DNA of 64,000 nt from Moritella dasanensis ArB 0140. GTDB taxonomy: Bacteria; Pseudomonadota; Gammaproteobacteria; Enterobacterales; Moritellaceae. The notes under the pieces were generated by a model that saw only the letters and a list, made by a program, of their open reading frames with translations, did not search any database and was not told the origin of the DNA. The stretch is from NCBI RefSeq assembly GCF_000276805.1, contig NZ_AKXQ01000001.1, forward strand, positions 124,001-188,000, in the 5' to 3' direction. The position numbers and the translations under genes were made by a program. Below, in pieces: positions 26,593 to 35,907 of this stretch; the stretch's first letter is position 1; the number at the start of each line of letters is the position of its first letter.

Positions 26593-27165
26593 TCAGTTTA
26601 GACTTAGCAGTTTCGTTACAGCGGGGATACATGCTTTTCCGGCATTGTTATTTCCTTCGACTAACGCTGAAACAATCGCCCCTTCTTTCAGCATGAAAAT
26701 GATGTCCGTAAGCGTGTTAGCTTCTTCAGAATCGTCTATAAATAAACTAATTTTGTTTTTTATAAATGATCTTATTTCTTGTTTATGTGCACGACAATAC
26801 TGACGTATTGGCGAGTCGGCTTCACTGTATTCAGCCGCGGTATTGATAAAGAAACAACCTCTAAATTGGCTCAGTTCTGGCACCGCGTTATTAAACCATT
26901 CATCTAACCCATTAAACATTGCGAGTATGGATTTTTCACCTGACACTTCACTATCAAGGGTAGCCTTAAACCATTGATTAAAAATGTTATCTCGATATAT
27001 CAAAGTGGCTAAAACAAGCTCATCCTTACTCGAAAAATGATTATATAGCGTTTTCTTCGCGATACCTGATTGCTTCAATATTTCATTAATACCGACAGAA
27101 TTAATCCCATGAGTATAAAAAAGCGATAAGGCCGTTTGAATTAATATTAATTTTTTTTCATTCAT
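26593..27165 (-). CDS. TetR/AcrR family repressor
   Basis: 190 residues. The N-terminal DNA-binding domain (about 1-50) reads 'ALSLFYTHGINSVGINEILKQSGIAKKTLYNHFSSKDELV', a textbook TetR helix-turn-helix; the rest is the ligand domain, with 'GCFFINTAAEY' typical of the YcdC/AcrR-like C-terminal family. AAGGAGCTATTC precedes the ATG at 27165; an in-frame start 33 bases upstream falls near the operators. It is divergent from an HPP-family gene, and two copies of a palindrome lie between them, so it probably represses both. Confidence 0.93.
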   Translation of the reverse strand: MNEKKLILIQTALSLFYTHGINSVGINEILKQSGIAKKTLYNHFSSKDELVLATLIYRDNIFNQWFKATLDSEVSGEKSILAMFNGLDEWFNNAVPELSQFRGCFFINTAAEYSEADSPIRQYCRAHKQEIRSFIKNKISLFIDDSEEANTLTDIIFMLKEGAIVSALVEGNNNAGKACIPAVTKLLSLN

Positions 27166-27191
27166 GAATAGCTCCTTAATTATTAAATATG

Positions 27192-27221
27192 TTGACACAT
27201 GTAGACCACTCTGTCTACCAT
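27192..27221 (+). promoter_or_regulatory. Candidate promoter for the HPP gene
   Basis: TTGACA at 27192-27197 and TACCAT at 27216-27221, 18 bases apart. The left operator copy lies between the boxes and overlaps the -10, so a bound TetR dimer should block polymerase. Confidence 0.5.
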
Positions 27222-27244
27222 AGTGTGTAGACAGAGTGGTCTAC
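27201..27244. promoter_or_regulatory. Paired TetR operators
   Basis: GTAGACCACTCTGTCTAC (27201-27218) and its exact reverse complement GTAGACAGAGTGGTCTAC (27227-27244) are separated by 8 bases. Each is also a palindrome of GTAGAC-N6-GTCTAC. The whole is a 44-bp perfect inverted repeat between divergent tetR and HPP genes, ending 16 bases before the HPP start. Confidence 0.85.
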
Positions 27245-27260
27245 TTAGAGAGGAGGTTGT

Positions 27261-27716
27261 ATGAATAAATTTGTCTTTCCGTTTATTGCTGGAGCATTTG
27301 CAACGCTGACTATAGGTATTTTGGCGTATCTAGACACTGTTACTAATTCAACATTGTGGTTAATGGCGCCCTTTGGTGCCACCGTTGTCTTGGTGTTTGG
27401 AGTGCCTAAAAGTCCGCTTGCTCAGCCCCGAAATGTAATTGTTGGTCATTTTTTAACGGCGTTAATCGGTGTATTGTTTGTTGAATATGTAGGCATCGCG
27501 CCTTGGTCTCTGGCGCTTGCAACTGGGTTAGCGGTTACTGTTATGTTACTAACAAATACAACGCATCCACCGGCTGGGGCTAACCCAATGCTCATTATGC
27601 TCACCGGTCAAAGCTGGGCATTCTTATTTAACCCTGTGTTGATTGGAGCATGCGTAATTGTTGGTTTAGGGTTAGTATTAAATAAATTGAGATTAGCGTA
27701 CTTCGAAGAAACGTAA
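27261..27716 (+). CDS. HPP family integral membrane protein
   Basis: 151 residues with four or five membrane helices. The family name-giving motif is in 'NTTHPPAGANPMLIML', and 'MAPFGATVVLVFGVPKSPLAQPRNVIVGH' is the other conserved block. A plant chloroplast relative has been linked to nitrite transport; the bacterial role is unproven. GAGAGGAGG directly before the ATG is a very strong site. It is under the paired TetR operators, so its expression is likely induced by whatever TetR binds. Confidence 0.9.
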   Translation: MNKFVFPFIAGAFATLTIGILAYLDTVTNSTLWLMAPFGATVVLVFGVPKSPLAQPRNVIVGHFLTALIGVLFVEYVGIAPWSLALATGLAVTVMLLTNTTHPPAGANPMLIMLTGQSWAFLFNPVLIGACVIVGLGLVLNKLRLAYFEET

Positions 27717-27748
27717 TAAAGAAATATGCTGACATTACTTCCTGTTCG

Positions 27749-28468
27749 TTAGTGAGTGATCACCGCAGCAATCATTTTTATCGCTAATAGGCTCAGTAAT
27801 AGTTTAATGATGAATAATAAGTGTTTATTATTTGCGAGACTACGTAATTTAGTGCCCGCATATGAGCCGATGATTGAGCCTAGTACCATGTAAATGAGTA
27901 AGCTTGTGTGTGCAAAAAATGAAAATCCAATGAAGCCAAATACTACTATTTTAGCCACGTGACTAATACTCATGAACATCGAGCTGGTGGCTATTATCTG
28001 GTTCTTGCAAGTGAGTTGTTTGGTTAATACACTCGTTGCTATTGGTCCTGTTGCACCAACGATAAGACCTAAACCTGTCTGCAATAAACCAATAATATAA
28101 TAACTCTCATATTTTTTAATGAAGGCCGCAAAGCGCGTGCTCCATAGGTTTAGCAGGATATAGGTGCCAATGGCGATAGGGATATAAGTGCTTGAGATAT
28201 TAACCAGTAATAAGCCAAAGAGTATGGTACCGACCAAGGAACCAACGAGAAACTGAGGTAACAGTGACCACTGCACGTCTTTAATGGAAAAAAGCATACG
28301 CGATGAGTTACTGGCTAGCTGAGTAATACCATGAATCGGAATGATCGTGCTCGGGTGTAAATATAACGGGAGCAGGGCAATCAGCAACATGCCGCCACCA
28401 AACCCCAGCACACCAGCAACCACAGATGTAAAGAACGACGCTATCCCTAAAATATATTCAATGGACAA
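27749..28468 (-). CDS. TauE/SafE family membrane transporter
   Basis: About 239 residues with seven or eight membrane segments. The internal repeat of the TauE/SafE (DUF81) family is visible: 'VAGVLGFGGGMLLIALLPLYL' in the first half and 'GLIVGATGPIATSVLTKQ' in the second. Members are thought to move sulfonates or other organic anions. No ATG is available; I chose TTG 28468, which has AGGA about 9 bases upstream; TTG 28489 is an alternative. It is convergent with the HPP gene and 42 bases downstream of the acyltransferase, so perhaps in one transcript with it. Confidence 0.85.
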   Translation of the reverse strand: MSIEYILGIASFFTSVVAGVLGFGGGMLLIALLPLYLHPSTIIPIHGITQLASNSSRMLFSIKDVQWSLLPQFLVGSLVGTILFGLLLVNISSTYIPIAIGTYILLNLWSTRFAAFIKKYESYYIIGLLQTGLGLIVGATGPIATSVLTKQLTCKNQIIATSSMFMSISHVAKIVVFGFIGFSFFAHTSLLIYMVLGSIIGSYAGTKLRSLANNKHLLFIIKLLLSLLAIKMIAAVITH

Positions 28469-28510
28469 AACGTCTATTCCTATCAACAAGTATACCTATA
28501 TCTCCTAAGA

Positions 28511-29551
28511 TCACGGTACTAAGCGCCTTATCACTGGTATTTTAACTAACATCATCGTACACATTAATGAAAGTATCATCGTCACTAGCGTTATTGCTGG
28601 TATCGCTAACCAGTTGCTGCCAAAGGCACTGTAAAAGCCGTTGTCTAGCTGTCTGACCGGAATTAATAGCAGTGGATGAAGTAAGTAAATACCCAAGCTG
28701 TATTTTGAAATAATGAGTACCAAGGCTCTTAATTTGCCTTGAATATTATCGGCATAAGTTTGTGCCAATACAAACAGCATGCCACCAATCAAAACAGTAT
28801 TAAGGGTTTTATAACCCATGAATAAACTACTGTATTTACCTGTATCTATCGCTAACTGCCAAGTACCGAAGAAGTTAAATACGAGCATGCTGATACCTGC
28901 AATCACCCAGTATTTTAACTGCGGTTTGTTATCTCGATTAAACAAATACCAACCTAAAATTAAGTAACCAGTATACAAAATTAAGTTTTCTTGTAAAAAG
29001 CTATCAACCTTTAGCCACTTCATTGAAAACAGTACCATCCAAGCGACTAACAACAGTTTGATTAACTCAGGCGTGGCTTTTTTCAATAGTGGAATAAGCA
29101 AAGGGATCACAAAATACAGGGGAATGAAGTCATAGAAAAACCACAGATGATACCAAACAGGATCATTCGGCGCGCTAGAGATAATGTTCATAGTTTCGCT
29201 AACAGACCAAGTGCTAGTGACTAAATCATTAACCATAAAACCGCCAATGACAGCGTAAATTAATGTCCAACCGATGAAAGGAACAGCCACTTTGGATAGA
29301 CGCTTAACTAAGTAATCTTCACAATTGAAAGCACGTTCTGTGGATAATAATAACGCGCCGGTGATCATCATGAATACTGGTACTGCCCAGCGAGTCACAC
29401 TATTAATACCACTCGCGGCTAGCCAGTCAGAATTCGGTATATCGCCATATAGAAAGCGAAAAGGACCCAGTACGTGAATAGCTATTACAGCAAAAGCTGC
29501 AATAAATCGAAGAAAGTCGATATAAAAGATAGAAGGACGTTCTTGACCCAT
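28511..29551 (-). CDS. Acyltransferase 3 family membrane protein (WecH/OafA-like)
   Basis: 346 residues with about ten membrane helices. Family features: 'FYIDFLRFIAAFAVIAIHVLG' with the active-site His in the first helix, 'RWAVPVFMMITGALLL', 'VWYHLWFFYDFIPLY' and 'KYSLGIYLLHPLLL'. Such enzymes transfer acetyl groups to surface sugars or lipids at the inner membrane. It resembles E. coli WecH, which acetylates enterobacterial common antigen, but no ECA gene is near. TAAGGAATTTATTT precedes the start. It may lead a two-gene unit with the TauE/SafE gene. Confidence 0.88.
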   Translation of the reverse strand: MGQERPSIFYIDFLRFIAAFAVIAIHVLGPFRFLYGDIPNSDWLAASGINSVTRWAVPVFMMITGALLLSTERAFNCEDYLVKRLSKVAVPFIGWTLIYAVIGGFMVNDLVTSTWSVSETMNIISSAPNDPVWYHLWFFYDFIPLYFVIPLLIPLLKKATPELIKLLLVAWMVLFSMKWLKVDSFLQENLILYTGYLILGWYLFNRDNKPQLKYWVIAGISMLVFNFFGTWQLAIDTGKYSSLFMGYKTLNTVLIGGMLFVLAQTYADNIQGKLRALVLIISKYSLGIYLLHPLLLIPVRQLDNGFYSAFGSNWLAIPAITLVTMILSLMCTMMLVKIPVIRRLVP

Positions 29552-29770
29552 AAATAAATTCCTTATTAAATTAATTGGCAGTCACATTGTGGTGCTTTAA
29601 TTATAATATCTATATGTTAATACGATATAAAATAAACATATTAGAGAAATAGGCTAGTGCCGTCTACTGATGTTTTTTGGCGAGATAATTTTAGCGGACA
29701 ATTTTAGCAGGCAATGTGTGGTGGTAATATATGATGGGGTAGTGGCTATGACTGGTGAGCGGGGGATTAA

Positions 29771-29784
29771 GGGCCCGAAGGCCC
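29771..29784 (-). terminator. GC-rich hairpin after the GGDEF gene
   Basis: GGGCC-CGAA-GGCCC, about 11 bases past the stop of the diguanylate cyclase. The T-run after it is poor, so it may be a weak or rho-assisted terminator. Confidence 0.4.
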
Positions 29785-29795
29785 CCATTTCAAGA

Positions 29796-31532
29796 TTAGA
29801 TATCTATCACGTGTGTTTCTAGATTTTTATTATCTTGTTTAATCACTTTTTCAGTTGGCTTAATGGTCTTTAGGTCTAAGTCATCACCCATGATGATTAA
29901 ATCACTGTAGTGACAAGATTGATTACGACCACGTTCTTTCGCTTCATATAATGCCACATCAGAAAGCTTGGTTAATTCATCTTTCTGCATGCCATTAATC
30001 GGATAAGTCGAAATACCAATCGATACACTGAGTTTACCTAATGACAAATCTTTCATCGCTAAATGTAAACCATTGATAGACTTACATAGTGCGTTGGCAA
30101 TTGTTCTTGCTGCTTCAATGCCTGTCTCTGGTAAAATAATGATGAACTCTTCACCACCAAGACGACAAATCGTATCTTCACCGCGCATCGACTCAATAAG
30201 CAGAGAACCAATGGTTTTAAGCACGTAATCGCCCGCGTCATGACCATAGTTATCATTAAACAACTTGAAGTGATCTAAATCGAGCATTAACAATGACAGC
30301 TCTTGTTTATTACGTTTGGCTCTCATTAGCTCTTGGTTAATTGTTTCTTCATAGTAGCGACGGTTATAAAGACCAGTTAATGGATCGCTAATTGCCTGCT
30401 CACGTAGTTTTTCTTGAATGTTCAAGTTAGCAAGGGCTAAGCCTAAATGCTCAGCAACGGTAAAGGCTAATTGTTGTGTCTCATCGGTTAGATCTTTGTC
30501 ACCAGAGTAAAGGTGCATCATACCAATGGTATTACCGTGCGCAACAAGTGGAATACACAGTGTTTGGTTTGCTTCAGGGCAATCTGTTTGCACTTCTGCC
30601 ATGTGCGAGCAAGGTAACGTGGTATATTTATCATTCGCTAGGTGGAATTTACCTTTACGCAATGCCCAGCATTCTTCAGGTGCGTAAGTTTTACTACCTG
30701 GCCAAGCGCCGCCCCAGTCTAGTTTGACTAATAGCTGATTGCGAGATGAACGGATTAGCGATACAACACCATTCACATCACCTAAGATACGCGGGATGAT
30801 ATCCTCGACAATCATTTGTGCTTCATCAATCGAATTACAAGCCGCTAGCATATTTGTCAGACGACGTAATAATTCAATTTCTAAAGTACGTTGTTCAATC
30901 AAGCTTTCTTGTAAGTATTTTTCATGCTGCACTTGTTGGTTCATCAATTTGCTACTAAGCAAGGTCGATGCTGTCACTAAGCCTAAACTAATGGTCATTA
31001 GCAATGCCAAAATAGCCATTAATTCATCGGCCATCGATTCGATACGTGTTAGCGGCGTAGCAACACGCAGGATGTAATTTTCACCTTTGTAAGAGAATGC
31101 ATTTGCTGAGTAAAGTAAGTCTTTAAAGCGACTGGTACTAAAACGGGTCGTTGTACCATGACCGTTATTTTTAGCATCTATAATTTCTTTACGATTAAGG
31201 TGATTTTCAAGGTCCATTACTTCAGCTAATGAAATATCACTGTCAGCTAAAACGGTACCATCAAACGCCACTAAGGTAATGTGATTTTGACGGTTTAACT
31301 CGATGTCTGTTTTGATGTAGATATCAAGCTTTTCAAGATCGTTAAAAGGTAAGTCTGAGGCTTGCAGCTTATGGGTGATCCGCGTTATTTCACTTGCTAA
31401 ACCCGCTTCTATTTTTTCTTCTATCCAATTTGATAGTGTTAAATTGAAGATAAATAACCCGATGATTGTAGAAATCAACATGCTGACAATTGGGAAGTAC
31501 ATCCATTTTTTACTTATTACATTTCTTTTCAT
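29796..31532 (-). CDS. Membrane diguanylate cyclase with periplasmic sensor and GAF domain
   Basis: 578 residues. TM1 (12-34), periplasmic domain (35-168), TM2 (170-194), coiled coil (200-225), GAF domain (about 230-375), GGDEF (380-540). The GAF has a cysteine set (C288, C308, C318, C326) in 'EECWALRKGKFH...LPCSH...CPE...LCIP', a pattern seen in several GAF-GGDEF proteins. The cyclase motif GGEEF (459-463) and the DLDHFKLFNDNYGH Mg site are intact; the I-site RGED (450-453) fits RxxD, so product inhibition is likely. A C-terminal tail of about 40 residues has no known domain. Lone gene. Confidence 0.95.
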   Translation of the reverse strand: MKRNVISKKWMYFPIVSMLISTIIGLFIFNLTLSNWIEEKIEAGLASEITRITHKLQASDLPFNDLEKLDIYIKTDIELNRQNHITLVAFDGTVLADSDISLAEVMDLENHLNRKEIIDAKNNGHGTTTRFSTSRFKDLLYSANAFSYKGENYILRVATPLTRIESMADELMAILALLMTISLGLVTASTLLSSKLMNQQVQHEKYLQESLIEQRTLEIELLRRLTNMLAACNSIDEAQMIVEDIIPRILGDVNGVVSLIRSSRNQLLVKLDWGGAWPGSKTYAPEECWALRKGKFHLANDKYTTLPCSHMAEVQTDCPEANQTLCIPLVAHGNTIGMMHLYSGDKDLTDETQQLAFTVAEHLGLALANLNIQEKLREQAISDPLTGLYNRRYYEETINQELMRAKRNKQELSLLMLDLDHFKLFNDNYGHDAGDYVLKTIGSLLIESMRGEDTICRLGGEEFIIILPETGIEAARTIANALCKSINGLHLAMKDLSLGKLSVSIGISTYPINGMQKDELTKLSDVALYEAKERGRNQSCHYSDLIIMGDDLDLKTIKPTEKVIKQDNKNLETHVIDI

Positions 31533-31869
31533 TATATAACCTAGAAGAACGAGTCTATTTTATCTATTATTCAAACTGGTAACAGCACTTTAAGTCAATA
31601 CATTCACTATGTAAATGGCATTTAAAACGAGATAAAAGGCTAACAATAAATCCATAAAAAATCATACACATTAATATGGTTAAAGCCTATTTATATATTC
31701 CGATATTTTCTAAAATGCTATGTATATTAATTAGATGGCTAGTGTTAATGTAGATTAACTACCTATTTGTGAATAAATTATGTTTTTATGTTTTTATGTT
31801 TATTTGTCGTTGGTATTACCTTGTTTATAAGGCAGATCGCTTGTGGAACAATTTGAAGGAATATTGAAT
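31533..31869. other. AT-rich intergenic region between divergent genes
   Basis: About 340 bases, strongly AT-rich, with short TTTATG runs near 31785-31803. It should carry both divergent promoters; none stands out and no ORF is credible. Confidence 0.5.
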
Positions 31870-32466
31870 ATGGATCATCATACGTGGTTAGAAGAAACCA
31901 AACTGGTTGGTAGTAAAGTGACGCTTATTCCGTTGCAACGAAAACATGCGAGTGCATTAATCGACGCCGCAGCGGATGGTAACTTGTGGGATTTATGGTT
32001 TACCAGTGTACCGTCTATAGACACCATCGACGGCTATATCGAAAAAGCCTTGAATGATCATGCATTGGGTAAAGCATTACCTTTTGCCATATTGGATAAT
32101 AAGTCGGGTGACATTATCGGATCGACACGATTATGTAATATAACGCCTGAAAATGATCGTGTTGAAATCGGTTATACCTGGTACGCGAAGCGCTATCAAA
32201 AGACCGGTGCAAATACAGAGTGTAAGTACTTGTTATTGCAACATGCGTTTGAACAGTTAAATGTAATCGCGACAGAATTTCGCACCCATTGGCATAATCA
32301 TGTTTCGCGTGCTGCAATCGCGCGTTTAGGTGCTAAGCAGGATGGGGTATTGCGTAACCATACAAAAGGTAAGGATGGTTTCTATCGCGATACTGTGGTG
32401 TTTTCAATCATAGATCATGAATGGCCGATGGTAAAACACAGTTTAAGTTATAAGATGAATCGTTAA
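31870..32466 (+). CDS. GNAT acetyltransferase, RimJ/RimL-like
   Basis: 198 residues. Order of motifs is that of the RimJ/RimL/Acetyltransf_3 group: 'TLIPLQRKHASALIDAA' at the start, 'SGDIIGSTRLCNITPENDRVEIGYTWYAKRYQKTGAN' (acetyl-CoA region), 'EFRTHWHNHVSRAAIARLGAKQDGVLRNH' and 'YRDTVVFSIIDHEW' at the end. It probably acetylates a protein N-terminus or small amine. ATG 31870 has GAAGGAATATT upstream; a GTG 27 bases earlier is less likely. Confidence 0.88.
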   Translation: MDHHTWLEETKLVGSKVTLIPLQRKHASALIDAAADGNLWDLWFTSVPSIDTIDGYIEKALNDHALGKALPFAILDNKSGDIIGSTRLCNITPENDRVEIGYTWYAKRYQKTGANTECKYLLLQHAFEQLNVIATEFRTHWHNHVSRAAIARLGAKQDGVLRNHTKGKDGFYRDTVVFSIIDHEWPMVKHSLSYKMNR

Positions 32467-32659
32467 TTGCGTATCAGACTCAGCAATAGAAGATTGAACA
32501 TCGCTGGTCAAGACGACCAGGATTCGCTTTATTTGTTTAGTAATACAATAAAGTGGTTAAAAATGGTGAAGAAGTCGGCGCTTCCTTGTTGCAGCACTTG
32601 GTCTGATTTAGCCTTTATGCTATTTTCTATAACACTATTTACTATTAGGAATAACGACA

Positions 32660-33232
32660 ATGCCAAAGGCAAGTGAAGTTAAAAAGAATACCGCTGTTGA
32701 ATATAATAATGGCGTATACATCATCCGTGATATCGAACGCTCAGTACCACAAGGTCGTGCTGGTGGCAGTATCTACCGCATGCGCATGTACGATGTAGTA
32801 ACGGGTGCAAAAATTGATGAAGTATTCAAAGACGGCGACAATCTTAACCTAGCTGATCTTACACGTAACCAAGTTATATTTTCTTACGCTGATGGCGAAG
32901 AGTATGTATTCATGGATACCGAAGACTACACACCTTACAGCTTAGACAAAGCGGCAATTGCAGATGAATTATTATTCATCACAGAAGATACGCAAGGTCT
33001 TCAAGTGCTAATCGTAGATGGCAAGCCTGTATCAATCGAACTACCTTCTGCTGTTGAAATGGTTATTGCTGAAACTGACCCTTCAATTAAAGGTGCTTCT
33101 GCAAGTGCACGTACTAAGCCTGCAATCATGTCTACTGGTTTATCTATCCAAGTGCCAGAATACATCGCAAGTGGCGAAAAAATTAAAATCAATACGACTG
33201 ACCATAAATTTATGAGTCGTGCAGATAAATAA
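32660..33232 (+). CDS. efpL: Elongation factor P-like protein EfpL (YeiP)
   Basis: 190 residues, matching E. coli YeiP over its length. Three beta-barrel domains; the KOW-like first domain has the long tip loop 'SVPQGRAGG' with Arg33, at the same place as the unmodified tip arginine of E. coli EfpL, where EF-P itself has a modified lysine. 'MDTEDYTPY' and '[11 protein letters not shown]'-like blocks ('[13 protein letters not shown]') are hallmarks. It helps ribosomes through proline-rich stalls. It ends at a strong terminator and stands alone. Confidence 0.96.
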   Translation: MPKASEVKKNTAVEYNNGVYIIRDIERSVPQGRAGGSIYRMRMYDVVTGAKIDEVFKDGDNLNLADLTRNQVIFSYADGEEYVFMDTEDYTPYSLDKAAIADELLFITEDTQGLQVLIVDGKPVSIELPSAVEMVIAETDPSIKGASASARTKPAIMSTGLSIQVPEYIASGEKIKINTTDHKFMSRADK

Positions 33233-33258
33233 TAGCCTATTTAAAATAGACTATTATT

Positions 33259-33299
33259 AAAAAAGGCCCGTTATCTTAAGCAGATAACGGGCCTTTTTA
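33259..33299. terminator. Strong bidirectional terminator
   Basis: AAAAAGGCCCGTTATC and its exact complement on the other side of a 7-base loop, with A and T runs, between efpL and the convergent gene. Confidence 0.95.
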
Positions 33300-33320
33300 T
33301 TTTGATTTCTACACCTACAT

Positions 33321-34085
33321 CTACATAGGCTTTTGTTGCTGCTCAAATAAGGTCTCAAGCGAGGTAAGTTCATCTAGTTTTGTTTCTTCTGATTCTTTTT
33401 GAAGTTCAAGCAACGACACTTCAAAATTTGCTTTATTTGATAAAATAGTCATCTTATTAAATTTGTCGATGAGATATTCATCTTTCACCTCAATCGATTC
33501 CAATAACGCAAGATTATCGATTAACATCTTTTCAGTGATACTGTATTTCGCTTGCTTAAAGAATAGCTCTGCTTTAACCAGGCAGTTACTCAGTCGTAAT
33601 TTTAAACGTATCTGTTCTAGCTTTTTTTCTTCAGCTAGGCAATCTTCTAAAGTGATATTTTTGTTTGTTAACTCATCACGTAATATAGCCTTAAGGCGAG
33701 AGATGCTACGGGCCAAGTCGATGGAGATACGTTCATCTGCAGGTTCCACAAAAATACCTGTTAGCGGTGTTATCTTGGCTGTTGATATACGACTGCGATG
33801 GTGATGTATATTGTTTTTTACATGTTCATGCTTAGGGTCAACGGCTAAAACTGCATGCAGTGATGAAATAACGCGTTCATGTAATAGAATAATAAGACGC
33901 GTATTGAAAGAAAGCTGCGTGGCATATTTTAACACCGCTTCGGTGTCTGTTATACGTTTGTAGTATGTCGACAAAATTTTACGTTTTTTCGTTGATATCA
34001 TTTTTTTTGTTTGTCTGATAATTGCATAAACAATCATTGAAAATACAAACAGTAGAATACCCATTTCAATGAACATTAAATTCAA
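33321..34085 (-). CDS. Uncharacterised membrane-anchored coiled-coil protein
   Basis: 254 residues, no recognised family. One N-terminal membrane helix (about 5-24) is followed by a basic stretch and then mainly charged helical sequence with coiled-coil-like heptads (for example 130-165 and 215-245), so it is probably an inner-membrane protein with a cytoplasmic helical body. A His-rich patch (NNIHHHRSR) lies near residue 95. TTG 34085 has AAAGGA at good spacing; ATG 34076 is the alternative. It is next to a diguanylate cyclase in the same direction (157 bases apart), but a link is not shown. Confidence 0.7.
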   Translation of the reverse strand: MNLMFIEMGILLFVFSMIVYAIIRQTKKMISTKKRKILSTYYKRITDTEAVLKYATQLSFNTRLIILLHERVISSLHAVLAVDPKHEHVKNNIHHHRSRISTAKITPLTGIFVEPADERISIDLARSISRLKAILRDELTNKNITLEDCLAEEKKLEQIRLKLRLSNCLVKAELFFKQAKYSITEKMLIDNLALLESIEVKDEYLIDKFNKMTILSNKANFEVSLLELQKESEETKLDELTSLETLFEQQQKPM

Positions 34086-34242
34086 ACTTGCTATCCTTTA
34101 TTAAATTAAACACTGACTAACATACAAGGCATTCTGGATGCTGGCCCAAGTGTCGAATGTTACACATTAAGATAGACCAAACCAACGCTACACATCAAAT
34201 TTTCGTTAAAAAGTTAATATTTCTATACGATAACATTTTAAA

Positions 34243-35907
34243 TTATGCGATTTTATCCACTGCTTCGGCGATCTCAGTCCAATAACAAACACGATTCCGG
34301 CTATTTTTCTTGGCGAAATACAAGGCTTTATCGGCACAGGCAATAGTGCCTTCATGCTGGCTGCTTTGTGTGACAAAACGGGATGTAGGGTCTAAATTGC
34401 CTTGGAATTGTGCGACACCGAATGAGCAAGTGATCGTAACTGTGTCATTATTTGGTGCGATAAAGAGACATTGTTCAATTTTTTTACGCAAGCGCTCAGC
34501 TAAAATACCAGATGCATATTCGTCCGTGTTTGGTAATAGTAGGATAAATTCCTCGCCGCCATAACGGGCACAGGTATCTATATCTCGTACGCCATCAGCA
34601 AGGATGCCCGCGACTTTTTTAATGACTTCATCACCAAATTCATGACCATAAGTATCATTAGTTTGCTTAAAGGTATCGATGTCGATCATGACAATACTAA
34701 ACTTACCACCATAGCGCAGTGAACGCTCTGTTTCGTGCTTGTAGCATTTGGCAAATTTACGACGATTATATATACCGCTTAGTGGGTCGGTATTAACAGC
34801 TGCCTTTAATTGACGCGTTAACAATTGGTGTTCTTTGATTTCGTGACGCAATTTTTTATGCAAGCGAAAATAAAGGCCAATGATACAGGCTGCAATAATG
34901 AAAAATAAGAGCAGAAAACGTAATCGCCATTGGAACTGTTGAATATTTTTATCTTCTGTTGAGGTAAGAAAACCATCCATTGTCGTCAGGTCATAACTTT
35001 GCTCGCTGAACTTAATCGTTGACTCTGCCATGGCGTTAATGCGTGCTGGGTTTATATGACCTAATTCGACAAGATCATTACGCATCAATGCGACCATCAT
35101 TTGCGCTTCATAACGCAGGGCTGCTGCAGATTTAGAGGTGGGATATTTAGCTAAGATGACAGTAATAATTTCATCTGGGTTTGCCAGTGCATATTCCCAG
35201 CCTCGTAATGAAGCGCGTTTAAAACGCTTGACCAAACGATAGTTTTTAGAAATGAATTGTTCACTGGTAAATAGAAAATCACTGTAAAAATTAATACCGT
35301 ATACTTGCGGATCCATGACTTTATAATCAATGCCCATTTTATTGAGCGTATAAGGCTGGTTGGTTAAGTAGCTCGTTATCACATCTACCTTACGTGTAAT
35401 GAGCGAATCTAGCTCAAAGTCAGACTTTTTTATTACCGAGAGGGATTTACCTAGAGCGCCGCCCTGCATTTCTAACATGGTTAATAAATGTGGTTCTAGT
35501 TGACCACTGTTTGTTGCAATTATCTTGTTTTTTAGGTCTGAGGGGGAATTAATAGCGCTGCTTTTTAAGCTAAGTAAGATCTCTGGAGAGTATTGGAATA
35601 GCGCTGATAGCGCGACAACCGGTTTACCTTGCAAGCGTGCAAGAATAAGTTCGCTGTTGCTAACTGAAAAGTCGGCACGGCCGCTAATAACTTCGTCAAT
35701 ATTATTTTTATTTGCAGAGCCAGCCCGCAAATTGACTTTGATGCCTTCATCTTGGTAATAACCCTTCTCAAGTGCGGCGTAATAACCGGCGAATTGAAAT
35801 TGGTGATCCCATCTTAGATCCAGATTAACGGTATCCAGAGCGTTGACGTGGCAAGAAACAAGCATTGTAATAAAGAGCACTAGCTTGCGAAATAAAGATA
35901 AATTCAT
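34243..35907 (-). CDS. NMT1/THI5-like binding domain fused to diguanylate cyclase
   Basis: 554 residues. Signal segment (1-23), then an NMT1/SsuA-like periplasmic binding domain (25-300) with 'LRWDHQFQFAGYYAALEKGYYQDEGI', the typical start of THI5-like pyrimidine-precursor binders, a membrane helix (330-348) and a GGDEF domain (370-545). GGEEF (450-454) and 'DIDTFKQTNDTYGH' are intact, and the I-site RDID (441-444) fits RxxD. It therefore likely senses a small ligand in the periplasm and adjusts c-di-GMP. The ligand is unknown; thiamine precursors, sulfonates or other heterocycles are possible from the fold. Confidence 0.94.
   Translation of the reverse strand: MNLSLFRKLVLFITMLVSCHVNALDTVNLDLRWDHQFQFAGYYAALEKGYYQDEGIKVNLRAGSANKNNIDEVISGRADFSVSNSELILARLQGKPVVALSALFQYSPEILLSLKSSAINSPSDLKNKIIATNSGQLEPHLLTMLEMQGGALGKSLSVIKKSDFELDSLITRKVDVITSYLTNQPYTLNKMGIDYKVMDPQVYGINFYSDFLFTSEQFISKNYRLVKRFKRASLRGWEYALANPDEIITVILAKYPTSKSAAALRYEAQMMVALMRNDLVELGHINPARINAMAESTIKFSEQSYDLTTMDGFLTSTEDKNIQQFQWRLRFLLLFFIIAACIIGLYFRLHKKLRHEIKEHQLLTRQLKAAVNTDPLSGIYNRRKFAKCYKHETERSLRYGGKFSIVMIDIDTFKQTNDTYGHEFGDEVIKKVAGILADGVRDIDTCARYGGEEFILLLPNTDEYASGILAERLRKKIEQCLFIAPNNDTVTITCSFGVAQFQGNLDPTSRFVTQSSQHEGTIACADKALYFAKKNSRNRVCYWTEIAEAVDKIA

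Noticed and set aside
32467-32676. 69-codon open frame between the GNAT gene and efpL
   Set aside because: Starts directly after the GNAT stop with no ribosome-binding site, overlaps the efpL start, and shows no family features.
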